From an uncultured Planktomarina sp. (GTDB lineage: Bacteria > Pseudomonadota > Alphaproteobacteria > Rhodobacterales > Rhodobacteraceae), in contig CAJJBJ010000010.1 of assembly GCA_905182455.1 (NCBI GenBank), positions 37,487 to 101,486 of the forward strand: DNA of 64,000 bases, read 5' to 3'. The notes under the pieces were generated by a model. The model did no database searches. It worked only from the letters and a program-made list of their open reading frames with translations, and was not told the DNA's origin. A program made the position numbers and the translations under genes. The number at the start of each line of letters is the position of its first letter. Position 1 is the first letter of the stretch. Below are positions 19,245 through 28,444 of this stretch, piece after piece.

Positions 19245-19589
19245 GTGAAAGATCGAGTGGTCATATGCGATACCTGTGCTGCCAAAGGGGTGGTACCTTT
19301 AGGGGTGGCTTGGGCCGACCAGCTGTCTGCCGCCGTGGCGCACAGTGGGTTGGATATTGATGTTACGACAACCTCTTGTCTCAACATGTGCGATACTCCG
19401 CTGTCATTTGCGCTCCAAGGGCCGCAGAAAGCCACTTATCTTTTCACTGGCGCAGATCCTGAGACAGATACACAAGATATGCTTGGCTTGCTCCGTTTGT
19501 ATGCAGATGCGCCCGATGGATGGATCACCGAGGCCCAAGCTGCCGGGCGTTTGCGTCTTTGCTTGCAGGGCCGGGTGCCCAAACTTTAG
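19245..19589 (+). CDS. DUF1636 family metal-binding protein (first copy)
   Basis: A 114-residue protein whose four cysteines are arranged as CDTCAAKG (about residues 8-15) and CLNMC (about 45-49), resembling thioredoxin-like 2Fe-2S ferredoxins. DUF1636 genes accompany cobalamin and cobalt genes in many alphaproteobacteria; their function is not established. GTG at 19245 with AAAAGGGG upstream is the start. The gene runs opposite to its neighbours: it diverges from cobW (68-base shared promoter gap) and overlaps the end of cbtA by four bases tail to tail. A second copy is at 27495. Confidence 0.85.
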   Translation: MKDRVVICDTCAAKGVVPLGVAWADQLSAAVAHSGLDIDVTTTSCLNMCDTPLSFALQGPQKATYLFTGADPETDTQDMLGLLRLYADAPDGWITEAQAAGRLRLCLQGRVPKL

Positions 19590-20266
19590 GTTTCGAGCCG
19601 TTTTAAGGTTTCTGCCGCCACATAGCCCAAGATTGCCCAACCTGCTGCTGCAGTGCCCAAGCTTAAGGTTGCGAATTCGGCTGCCAGCTCAGGAGGGGCC
19701 ACGCCAAAAAACACATCGAGATGCGGTGCGCCTACCAGTTGCGGTATCGCGATGATCGCAATACCCACCAAGGGCAGGTAGCTGCGGCCAAAGGCGATAA
19801 GTCCTATGCCAGAGGCTGTCGCCAAAATCGTGCCAAGCCACCACATTTGCCGTGGTCCAATCTCTGCGGCGATCGTGCCGGGCAGCTCAGGTGGTAGGCC
19901 TATGGCTGGAGCCATTTGCACGGTGATAAAGCCGCACAACCCCCAAATAATGCCTTGACGTGCTGAGGTGGCGATGCCTTTCAGCGCTGCATAGGCAATC
20001 AGCGCAGACAATAAAAGCCCATAGCCGGTATAGGTTACGATATTAAAAGCGACTGTCATCGAGTGACGGCCCCAATCTGACCCTAGGCCCGGTACGCCTC
20101 GGTCACTTTGAGGAGATCCGCCGCTGACAAAATGCAGCCGTGCGCCGGATTCATACAGCTCACCTTCTAGTAAGGCTGGAACAACAAACATGAATTGCAA
20201 CAAAGCGGCTATCAGCCCTGCTACAATGCCCGCACAAATCGCGCTGACAAAAAGATTTTTAGCCAT
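19586..20266 (-). CDS. cbtA: Cobalt transporter subunit CbtA
   Basis: CbtA (226 residues) is a membrane protein with about five transmembrane helices, found with CbtB and usually under cobalamin riboswitch control; it is believed to import cobalt. Visible are the N-terminal helix SAICAGIVAGLIAALLQF, the loop with SDWGRHSMTV near residue 64, and QMAPAIGLPPELPG near 117, which are conserved in the family. It starts 3 bases after the cbtB stop. Its final bases overlap the opposite DUF1636 gene. Confidence 0.9.
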   Translation of the reverse strand: MAKNLFVSAICAGIVAGLIAALLQFMFVVPALLEGELYESGARLHFVSGGSPQSDRGVPGLGSDWGRHSMTVAFNIVTYTGYGLLLSALIAYAALKGIATSARQGIIWGLCGFITVQMAPAIGLPPELPGTIAAEIGPRQMWWLGTILATASGIGLIAFGRSYLPLVGIAIIAIPQLVGAPHLDVFFGVAPPELAAEFATLSLGTAAAGWAILGYVAAETLKRLET

Positions 20267-20269
20267 GTT

Positions 20270-20440
20270 TTAGTGGCAGGGAAAAGCCATCGCGTGGCGT
20301 TGGTCATGAGCCGCGTCATGCAGCGCGGTCGCTTGCGCGTACCCGGATGCAAACAGCAGGGTCAAACCTGTGATGAAGGCCAATGCGATACCAGCGGTGG
20401 CAGGCGTTGAAACTTCGATTACTTTGTTTTCAGTCGTCAT
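20270..20440 (-). CDS. cbtB: Cobalt transporter subunit CbtB
   Basis: CbtB is a 56-residue protein with one transmembrane helix (GIALAFITGLTLLFASGYAQ, about residues 18-37) and a C-terminal histidine-rich tail (HDAAHDQRHAMAFPCH) that ends in His, typical of the family and probably binding cobalt. The correct start is ATG at 20440, preceded by TAGGAGA; the long upstream extension of the frame is riboswitch sequence. It is the first gene after the cobalamin riboswitch. Confidence 0.92.
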   Translation of the reverse strand: MTTENKVIEVSTPATAGIALAFITGLTLLFASGYAQATALHDAAHDQRHAMAFPCH

Positions 20441-20484
20441 AATTCTATCTCCTAAACCTGTCACACCCGACAGGGGGTTGGTAT

Positions 20485-20655
20485 ACTTTGCAGGCCGGTC
20501 TCCTGGCTGGCGGCGTGATGGTCTGTCACCTTCCCGGTTTCCCAGTGGCATAATAACAGACCCAAACCGCTTACAGTCGCGGGGGCGGCTTTGGTTTTGG
20601 ATCCCTGCATGGGTCACCCGCACCAAATTCCCGTTTCAGTTCTAAATGCTTTGCA
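20485..20655 (-). promoter_or_regulatory. Cobalamin (adenosylcobalamin) riboswitch
   Basis: On the minus strand upstream of cbtB the classic elements appear in order: CGCGACTGTAAGCGG, GCCACTGGGAAACCGGGAAGG and the B12 box GCCAGGAGACCGGCC (20491-20507). Downstream, CCTGTC and GACAGG form a hairpin ending about 3 bases before the AGGAGA ribosome site of cbtB, so control is probably at translation start. High cobalamin should turn off cobalt import. The exact 5' boundary is approximate. Confidence 0.95.
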
Positions 20656-20958
20656 TCCGACGAACACCTTACCCGACTATGTGTGTCCTGCCTGCGCCCA
20701 ATCGTCAAGAACGTTTGCGACACCCAAGTGCAGAGTATCGGCATTTAGGGCTAAGCGTGGGTGTTTTTGCGCAGCTTTCCCGAGCGCTCCAAATAGGAAA
20801 TACATAAACCCTAGATCATGGGATATGCTGAATCGTCACAAAACACCGTCACAGCCCAACATATTGTGGATAAGTCAGGTGATAACACAGGATACGGGCC
20901 CTCAGCGTTGACTCAGGCAGCCTTGATTCGGCAAACTCGTTGAAATAGAATCACGAGG
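20656..20958. other. Intergenic region between cbtB riboswitch and smc
   Basis: About 300 bases with no credible gene on either strand. It should hold the promoter of the riboswitch transcript (minus) and that of smc (plus). Just before smc, TTGATT and TAGAAT are spaced by 17 bases (20928-20950), but this lies so close to the GTG start that it would give an almost leaderless message, so I do not call it firmly. Confidence 0.5.
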
Positions 20959-23900
20959 GTGAAAGCGGTGCGGTTTTCTAAATTACGATTGAATGGGTTC
21001 AAAAGCTTTGTAGACCCTACGGATCTGATTATTGCAGATGGATTGACCGGTGTTGTGGGGCCAAATGGCTGCGGCAAGTCGAACCTGCTTGAAGCTTTAC
21101 GTTGGGTCATGGGAGAAAACCGGCCCACTGCGATGCGCGGCGGCGGTATGGAAGATGTGATCTTCGCAGGCACCGCCACCCGTCCAGCCCGAAATTTCGC
21201 CGAAGTCAGCCTGCAAATTGACAATACCACACGGCTTGCACCTGCTACGTTCAATGAAAGTGATCTGCTGGACGTGGTGCGCCGGATCACCCGCGATATT
21301 GGCTCCGCCTACAAAGCCAACAGCAAAGATGTGCGCGCTCGTGATGTCCAAATGTTGTTTGCAGATGCCAGCACCGGTGCGCATTCTCCGGCCTTGGTGC
21401 GTCAGGGTCAGATCTCCGAATTGATCAACGCCAAACCCAAAGCGCGGCGTCGCATTTTGGAAGAAGCGGCAGGGATCTCTGGGCTCTATGCGCGGCGACA
21501 TGAAGCGGAGCTGAAATTGCGAGGTGCTGAAACCAACCTGTTGCGGGTGGATGATGTGATCGAGCAATTGGGCAATCAACTGTCGCAACTGGCCCGGCAG
21601 GCCAAACAAGCCGCGCGGTATAAAGAATTAGGGGCCAGCCTGCGCTTGGCTGAGGGATTGCTTCTCTATCGCCGGTGGAAAGAAGCCGATGAGGCCCGCT
21701 CCACTGCTGAGGAGGCATTAAGGACTGGGACTGTGACTGCAGCACAGGCAGAAATCGCTGTGCAAAAAGCCATAAAGGCCCGCGAAATTTGTGAAGCAGC
21801 CTTGCCGACTCTGCGCGACGAAGAGGCCATTGCGAATGCAGTCTTGCAGCGGTTGAACGTGCAAAAAGACACGCTTGGTGATCAAGAAAGACGTGCCGAA
21901 GACACAATCCGCACGCTGCAACAGCGCATTGCGCAGCTGTCTGCGGATATGGAGCGCGAAGAGAACCTTAACAAAGATGCCGGCGAAACCATTTCGCGGT
22001 TGCGTGCTGAGGCGACGGAACTTGATGCGGCGGGGGCGGGTCATGCTCAAAAGGTTCAAAAAGCAGGTGGTGAGGCCTCGGAATCGGCGGCAGTGCTGCA
22101 CAACCGTGAATCGCAATTGTCGGAGATTACCGAGGATGTGGCCCGCTTGGCCGCAAGCCATCAATCCGCCGAACGCTTTGTTGTGGACGCCCAAAAACGC
22201 CTATCTAAGGCTGAAACAGATAAGACCGCAGCAAACTCGGCCGTGACACAAGCGCAGTCACAAGCCAACGGCGCAGCCACTGCTTTTCAAAAAGCCAGCC
22301 AAGATGAGGCCACTGCGATCAAGGCTGTGGCCGAGGCCGAAACCGCATTGGGCAAAGCTGAAGTGGAACGCGCAGAGTGCCAAGCTCAAGAGACCGTGGC
22401 CCGCGGCGCACGCGCTGAAGCTGATGGGGTGGTCAATGCTTTGCAGGCAGAAGTCTCGGCATTGGCAAAGCTGGTTGAACGTGATCGTGCGCAGGGCAAT
22501 CAGATCTTAGATCAAGTGGATGTAAAAACGGGCTATGAAAAGGCACTGGGCGCCGCTTTGGCGGATGATCTTAAGGCGCCTGCAGTGAGTGTGGAGGGCC
22601 TGTCTGGCTGGGCTGAACTGGCGAGCTATGATAGGGCGCCTGCCTTGCCAGATGGGATTGAAAGCTTTGGTCAATATGTGACGGTGCCGGGGGTTTTAAA
22701 TCGTCGGATTGCTCAAGTGGGGCTTGTCACAGCGGCTGAAGGGCCGCGGCTGCATGCGGTGCTTTTGCCCGGTCAACGATTGGTTAGCCTTGAGGGTGAT
22801 TTATGGCGCTGGGATGGGTTTCGCGCTCAGGCCAAAGATGCGCCATCTGCGGCGGCTTTGGCTTTGGAGCAGCGCAACCGGTTGCAGGCTTTGCAGCAAG
22901 AGTTGAGTTCCGCGCAGGCACACATCAGAAGGTGCACAATCTGCGCATCAAACCTTGGTGGCACAGATGCAGGCTTTGGCTAAGGCTGATCAAGAGGCCC
23001 GTGAGGCCAGACGTGCTGCCGACGGGATGATGGCAGATGCTGGGCGTGCGGTGTCGCGCGCCGAAGCGGAGCGCAATTTGGCGGGCGGGCGTGTCGAGGC
23101 GCTGGCGCTTGCAGTGACACGCCACGGCGAAGACGCTGCAGAAGCGCGGGTGCAACTGCGAGAAGCGCGAACTCATGTCAATGGCTTGGAAGATCTTGCT
23201 GCTGCGCGCGCCCGGGTTGAGGATGTGAAACTCACCGTTGAGGCTAGCCGGGTGACTATGATGAGCCGCCGGGCAGCCCATGATGAAGTACGCCGTGAAG
23301 GTGAAGCGCGTGACAAGCGAATAGCGGTTGTGACCAAGGATATAGACAGCTGGGCAGAACGGTTGGGCAATGCTAAAGCGCGGGCTGAGGAGTTGATGCT
23401 CCGCCACACAAAAGCCGAAGTTGATTTGGGCGCCGCTATTGCTGAACCGGATCAGATTCGCGCTCAGCGCACCGAAATAATGCAAGCCTTGGAAGAGGCT
23501 GAAGGCCGGCGCAGATTGGCAGCGGATAATTTAGCTTTGGGCGAGACATATTTGCGTAATGCCGCAGATGCGGAACGCAACGCCGCGCGTCTGGCCTCTG
23601 AAAGCCGTGAATCTCGTGCCCGTGCTGAAGCGCGCGCCGAGGCGGCTGTTGAAGCCGTCACATTGGCGGAGCGATCGCATCCGCGGAGAGCTGGAAACTG
23701 AACCGCAAACCTTGTTGGAGCAGTTGGAGATTGATCCTCTGAAAATGCCTCCGGCGGAACAGGTTGAGGCCGAAGTGGCACGCTTGCGCCGACAGCGCGA
23801 TGCGCTGGGGGCCGTCAATTTGCGGGCGGAAGAAGATTCTTGTGAGGTTCAGGAGGAATTTGACAGCCTTTCTAGAGAGAAAGCTGATCTGGAAGAGGCA

Positions 23901-24425
23901 ATTAAAACTCTGCGTGGGGGGATTGCCAGCCTTAACAAAGAAGGTCGCGAGCGCTTGCTGACCGCCTTTGACGAAGTGAATCGAAACTTTGGTACCCTGT
24001 TTTCACATTTATTCGGTGGAGGTGAGGCCAATCTGGTGCTGGTCGAGAGCGACGATCCGCTGGACGCCGGGCTTGAAATTCTGTGCCAACCGCCTGGCAA
24101 AAAATTGTCGACCCTCAGCCTCTTGTCGGGTGGTGAGCAAACATTGACCTCCATGGCGTTGATCTTTGCGGTATTTTTGGCAAACCCTGCACCAATTTGT
24201 GTTTTGGACGAGGTTGATGCGCCCTTGGATGATGCCAATGTGACGCGTTTTTGTGACTTGCTCGATGAGATGACCCGCCGCACTGATACGCGGTTTTTGA
24301 TCATCACCCACCATGCTGTGACCATGGCGCGAATGGATCGGTTGTTTGGGGTGACCATGGCGGAGCAGGGCGTTAGCCAATTGGTGTCTGTTGATCTCAA
24401 AAAGGCAGAGCAACTGGTGGCGTGA
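20959..24425 (+). pseudogene. smc: Chromosome segregation SMC ATPase, interrupted by two single-base frameshifts
   Basis: SMC forms the bacterial condensin with ScpA and ScpB. The N-terminal ATPase half (Walker A GPNGCGKSN near residue 33), first coiled coil and hinge (about 505-620, GYEKALGAALADDL) are in one frame from GTG 20959 to about 22920. The second coiled coil continues in a second frame from about 22922 to 23671. The C-terminal head with the ABC signature SLLSGGEQ and Walker [11 protein letters not shown] is in a third frame to 24425. Removing one base near 22921 (a C) and the C at 23672 restores a 1154-residue protein of normal length. No other lesion is visible, so either the mutations are recent or the consensus has errors. 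Confidence 0.9.
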
Positions 24426-24437
24426 TCTTTGCCCTGG

Positions 24438-25607
24438 TTAAAGGCGGTTAAGCAGCTCTGGCGTTGGCCAAGCGTCAGATGGCAGGCCCAGCCTGCTTTG
24501 CTCAGCTTGCACCGCAGCACGGGTTTTTGAGCCCAGAATACCATCAACTTTACCCACATCATGGCCTCGCCCTACCAGCTTTCTTTGCAGATCCTTCATC
24601 TGAGTCCCATCTAGGCCTTGATCCGGGATACGCGCATCATATGCAGGCTCACCGGCCAAAAGCGTGGCGAAATAGGCGGCTGTGGTCACATAGACCAAAC
24701 TTTGGTTCCATTCAAAGTAAACGCTAAAATTAGGATAGGCCAGAAATGCTGGGCCGTTGTGGCCAACGGGCAGTAAGACTGAGGCTTCGCCCACCTTGTC
24801 GTGCAACGCCCCATGGCGCGCCGTGATGCCGAGGGATTTCCAGCGGGCCACAGAGTAGGCCTTATCAAGACCTGTCATCGACCAATCCAAATTGGCCGGT
24901 AGTTCAATTTCTTGCAACCAAGGCGCATTGGCCTGCCACCCCAACCGATTGAGCATATGGCCGCCACTCATCAGCGCATCTGGCGCAGAGTTTTGCAAAT
25001 CAACCTGGCGATCACCGTCGCCATCTGTGCCGCTTTCAAGGATATCTTTGGGCAGCATTTGGATCATGCCTATTTCACCGGCCCAAGCCCCTTGGGTGAG
25101 GGCTGGATCAAACTCCCCTCGCTTGAACAGCTCAAGTGCCGCGAAGATTTGGGGGCGAAATAGATCTGGTCGGCGGCAATCATGGGCCAAAGTGACAAGC
25201 GAGTTCAGCGTGTTGAAATTGCCTTGATTGGCCCCAAAGTCGGTTTCAAAGGCCCAAAATGCAAGCAATACCCCCGGTGGAATGCCAAATTTTTGCTCAA
25301 CCTTCTGGAAGGCTAGAGCATATTTTTCAGCGTTTTTCGCAGCGTGGGTGAGTCGATTTTGTGAAATTAGAGCGTTAGAAAAGGCTATGAAGTCTTTTTG
25401 AAATACGCCTTGGCTGCGATCTGCTTTTAAGACTTTTGGGTCTTGGCTAACCTGATCAAAAAAGCTGTTTACCAAGGTGTTTCGATATCCCAAGCTGCGG
25501 GCGTCTTGTTTCAGCCCGGTCACAAATTGGTCAAACTTGCCGCCGCAATTTGCGGTCGCAGCGGTGGTAAAACAGGTGACGGCCAAGGTGAGCAAAAGGC
25601 GGCGCAT
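24438..25607 (-). CDS. Lytic murein transglycosylase (MltB-type) with peptidoglycan-binding domain
   Basis: A 389-residue secreted or periplasmic enzyme that cleaves peptidoglycan to 1,6-anhydro-muropeptides. Residues 1-19 form a signal peptide (MRRLLLTLAVTCFTTAATA). The catalytic glutamate is in FWAFETDFGANQGNF (about residue 120), and GEIGMIQMLPKDI near 182 and YPNFSVYFEWNQS near 296 are typical of the SLT2/MltB family. A C-terminal PG_binding_1 domain (about 330-389) contains VGKVDGILGSKTRAAV. It converges on smc with a 12-base gap. Confidence 0.93.
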   Translation of the reverse strand: MRRLLLTLAVTCFTTAATANCGGKFDQFVTGLKQDARSLGYRNTLVNSFFDQVSQDPKVLKADRSQGVFQKDFIAFSNALISQNRLTHAAKNAEKYALAFQKVEQKFGIPPGVLLAFWAFETDFGANQGNFNTLNSLVTLAHDCRRPDLFRPQIFAALELFKRGEFDPALTQGAWAGEIGMIQMLPKDILESGTDGDGDRQVDLQNSAPDALMSGGHMLNRLGWQANAPWLQEIELPANLDWSMTGLDKAYSVARWKSLGITARHGALHDKVGEASVLLPVGHNGPAFLAYPNFSVYFEWNQSLVYVTTAAYFATLLAGEPAYDARIPDQGLDGTQMKDLQRKLVGRGHDVGKVDGILGSKTRAAVQAEQSRLGLPSDAWPTPELLNRL

Positions 25608-25650
25608 CTAAATTCCCCAAGATCAATATCTGGAGTTTATTAGGCCCGTT

Positions 25651-26556
25651 TCAGAGCAAACATACAATGGTGAAGCTGAGTGCAAGCGCCAACATGCCGA
25701 ACCAGGTGACCCATAAGACACGGATGGACTTGTCTATTTCCACTGGGCCGATGTCTTTTCGGCCTACGGCATTTACCCAAGCAAACTCCTGCATCTTGCC
25801 CTCATAGCTGCGGGGTCCGGACAGGCTGATGCCCAAGGCATGGGCCATTGCCGCTTCTGGCCAGCCTGCATTCGGGGAGCGGTGCAGCTTTGCGTCTTGG
25901 ATGAGGGTGTACCAAGGCGTTGCACAGCCTGTTAAGAGCCAAATTCCAAAGGCGGAAAGGCGGGCAGGGATCCAATTGACAAGATCATCTAAGCGCGCTG
26001 CGGCCCAGCCAAAGTTGATATAGGTTTCGTTTTTGTAGCCGATCATACTGTCTGCTGTGTTGATAACTTTGTAGATGATCAAGCCGGGCAGGCCTGCGAT
26101 TGCGAACCAAAATACCGGGGCCACGATGCCATCGGAGAAATTTTCAGCCGCGCTTTCAATGGCGCCGCGTGCAACTTGCGTTTCATCCATCGTCGCCGTG
26201 TCGCGCCCCACAATCATGGCCACGCTGCGGCGACCTGCTGAGAGGGACAGGCGCAGCGATTGCGCGACGTCTTGCACATGTTGCACAAGCGATTTCTGAG
26301 CCAGCAAAATTGCAGCCAGAATAATTTCAACCAAGGGCCCCAATAGGGCAAGCCCTGCGCCCAAAACCCCGGCTCCGATCACGAGACCTACCACCAAGAT
26401 GACGCCTTTGACTGTTTGCCCTGGCGCATGGTTCAGCCAGCGGCTTGCTTTGGCGATGATATTGCCAATGATTACCGCAGGATGCGGCAGCCGTGACCAA
26501 AGCCAACGTGGCTCACCCATCAGAGCGTCCAAAATCAGAGCAAACACGAGGGTCAC
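25651..26556 (-). CDS. cbiB: Adenosylcobinamide-phosphate synthase (CbiB/CobD)
   Basis: This 301-residue inner-membrane enzyme attaches (R)-1-amino-2-propanol O-2-phosphate to adenosylcobyric acid. Family features are [20 protein letters not shown] near residue 9, [20 protein letters not shown] near 112 and [13 protein letters not shown] near 135, with several hydrophobic helices. GTG at 26556 overlaps the cobC stop (GTGA). In the aerobic-pathway nomenclature it is CobD; CobC, encoded just upstream, makes its amine substrate. Confidence 0.94.
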   Translation of the reverse strand: MTLVFALILDALMGEPRWLWSRLPHPAVIIGNIIAKASRWLNHAPGQTVKGVILVVGLVIGAGVLGAGLALLGPLVEIILAAILLAQKSLVQHVQDVAQSLRLSLSAGRRSVAMIVGRDTATMDETQVARGAIESAAENFSDGIVAPVFWFAIAGLPGLIIYKVINTADSMIGYKNETYINFGWAAARLDDLVNWIPARLSAFGIWLLTGCATPWYTLIQDAKLHRSPNAGWPEAAMAHALGISLSGPRSYEGKMQEFAWVNAVGRKDIGPVEIDKSIRVLWVTWFGMLALALSFTIVCLL

Positions 26557-27495
26557 AGCGCAGCCTCGAGGCGCTGCCAGTCAGATTTCGGCGGCAGGCC
26601 GAGCCGGATCCATCTGTCGCTATAAGGGAAAATGCGGGTCCAAATATGAGATTTGGCCAGCTGATGCTGAAGGTCATCGGGCATTGGCCACGTCATAGGT
26701 GCGAAACAAGGGGCAGTCACCCATCGGTCGGGCGCCTATTTTATTCATGATCTGGTCTAAGCGGGTGGCGTCTTGCGCCAAGCTGTTGCGTGACTGCTCG
26801 GCCCAATCTTGATCTTTAAGGGCCACTGCTCCCACCCTGAGAGCCGTGCCTGAGACGGGCCAAGGCCCTAACCTCTGGCGCAGAGCGTCGATCAGCTCAG
26901 GGTCGCCAATTGCAAAGCCAAGCCGCAACCCTGCAAGGCCCCAGAATTTGCCGAAGCTCTTAAGCAGGATATGGCCCGGCAATGTCGCCTTGGCGATATG
27001 GCTTTGCGCGGGGGCTATGTCGCAAAAGCTTTCGTCGATTATCGTCAGATCAGCGGGTGCAATCTGTGCTTGAAAGGCACCGGTGGGGTTGTTGGGGTGC
27101 ACAACGACCCGTGCTTGTGGCGCTTTTGCGTCCTCTTGTGGATCCCAGCCGTGAAAACGAAAGGCGGCTGCATGTTCATTATAGGTGCGCAGGGCAATCT
27201 CGACACGGCCCGCTGGGCGCAGCGACGGGATCTGAGCGATGGCTGAGGAACAGCCCGGCACGGCCAATACATCGGCAGAGGCAGGCACATTCCAAAAGTG
27301 CCGCGCGGTGGCGCATAGATCTGCGTCAGCGCCATGATCGGGCAGGGCGGTCCAATCGTTGAGCGCAAAGCTGGGAACGGGATAGGGCTGTGGGTTTATC
27401 CCGGTGGACAGATCAAGCCAATCCGAGCGCGCACCGCCGTACTGTGCAGCTGCCGCATCCAATCCGCCCCCATGATCACGCCCATTTCCTGCCAT
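26553..27495 (-). pseudogene. cobC: Threonine-phosphate decarboxylase CobC, one single-base frameshift near the end
   Basis: CobC is a PLP enzyme of the aspartate-aminotransferase fold that makes the aminopropanol phosphate used by CbiB. The frame from ATG 27495 shows VVVHPNNPTG near residue 130 and the PLP lysine region ILLKSFGKFWGLAGLRLGFA near 180. It stops at 26674 after YDVANAR. Directly after, another frame carries the missing tail (DDLQHQLAKSHIWTRIF, then [16 protein letters not shown]) to a stop at 26553 that overlaps cbiB. One extra C on the coding strand in the run at 26679-26681 explains it. Without repair the last 41 residues, including the substrate-carboxylate Arg in RLGLP, are lost. 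Confidence 0.9.
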
Positions 27496-27866
27496 CAGTC
27501 CAGATCCGGAAGCGGGGCCATGCGTGCGGTGAAATGACCTTTCACCCCTTGAGGCCATTGCCGGTAGGGCACTTGACCGTTCTCAGACCCTTGATGCAGG
27601 GCGGCATATTGCACAATAGCTTCTGCATCTTCGACTGTGGGTTCGAATGTGCCCAGTACATAGGCCAACTTGCCCGGTCCTTGCACCGCCACATTACAGG
27701 CGCGCACACAACCCATCATACAGGACACACGGCGGGTCTTGACCCCGGCCGCTTCGGCGCGCGTTTCTATGAGGTCAGCCAAGATTTCACCATCGGTCAG
27801 GGGCTGCGCCACTGGATCCCAGTTTTCGCGTTTGCAGGTGTCACAAATGGTTATCCAAGATGTCAT
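27495..27866 (-). CDS. DUF1636 family metal-binding protein (second copy)
   Basis: A 123-residue protein with CDTCKRENWD (about residues 8-17) and CMMGCVRAC (about 48-56), the cysteine layout of the 2Fe-2S thioredoxin-like ferredoxins. It is longer and has one more cysteine than the copy at 19245, and the two are clearly paralogues. Its stop overlaps the cobC start (TGATG), making it the first gene of DUF1636-cobC-cbiB. ATG at 27866 is the family-like start (MTSWITICDTC). Function is unknown; a role in cobalt or redox supply to cobalamin synthesis is inference from position. Confidence 0.85.
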   Translation of the reverse strand: MTSWITICDTCKRENWDPVAQPLTDGEILADLIETRAEAAGVKTRRVSCMMGCVRACNVAVQGPGKLAYVLGTFEPTVEDAEAIVQYAALHQGSENGQVPYRQWPQGVKGHFTARMAPLPDLD

Positions 27867-27940
27867 AAAATTCTCCGGCCGTTTGTCTGCTCTTGGCGGA
27901 TTGTTGCGTTGGGTGCAAGAAGAACTCAAGCTGTCTTGGA

Positions 27941-27963
27941 TTGGTTAATGAATTGTTAACCAA
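27941..27963. promoter_or_regulatory. Perfect 8-bp inverted repeat, candidate operator
   Basis: TTGGTTAA and TTAACCAA flank 7 bases. The repeat lies about 75 bases upstream of the DUF1636-cobC-cbiB operon and about 60 bases upstream of the response-regulator-like pseudogene that points away. It lacks a T run and GC-rich stem, so it is more likely a protein-binding site than a terminator. The regulator is unknown. Confidence 0.4.
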
Positions 27964-28024
27964 TTTTGATGAAGAGTTAAGGAGCCATCTGTTGTAAACT
28001 GATTGATGAGTTCTGGAGTGCTAT

Positions 28025-28378
28025 ATGTCTGTATTGTTTGCAGAGAGTTATCCTCGGCGGGCGATAATTTGAACCGCCCATTTGAGCCAGTTGGGGATTA
28101 GGTGGTCCAGACCGAGTCCCATCAAACAGCCCTTAACGCATTGGTCCAGCTGGAATTTGATGTCATTGCCTTAAATCTCGGTCTTACGGGAGGCGTTGTG
28201 ATGGTCTTGGCGGATTACGCCGCCTATCGCTGGCCGAAGACCCGGATCATACTTCTGACGCCGGTGGGTACAATCCGCGATGGGTCATTGTTTAACTATT
28301 CCCAATGTCTGCGCCTGCGTGCCAGCGGCGATTGGGGCTGAAGGTTTGGCGATCCTAATTGATCATTACAGTAAGTGA
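28025..28378 (+). pseudogene. Response-regulator-receiver-like gene, decayed
   Basis: The wreck spans 118 codons, the normal length of small Rhodobacterales receiver-like proteins. Frame 1 gives MSVLFAESYPRRAII, then a TGA where relatives have Trp, then TAHLSQLGIR. A lost G at about 28099 shifts to VVQTESHQTALNALVQLEFD, then VIALNLGL and the family block DYAAYRWPKTRIILLT, up to FNYS. An extra C near 28303 shifts back to NVCACVPAAIGAEGLAILID and HYSK with a stop. One nonsense change and two frameshifts make it dead. Confidence 0.82.
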
Positions 28379-28444
28379 CGCCGAGATGGCGCGGCGTTCG
28401 CCTATCTCGATGCCGTTTATGAAGCCGATTAACGTCGAAAGGCT

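Noticed and set aside
20959..24425. Programmed ribosomal frameshifting in smc
   Set aside because: I see no slippery heptamer or stable downstream hairpin at either break, and smc is not known to use frameshifting.
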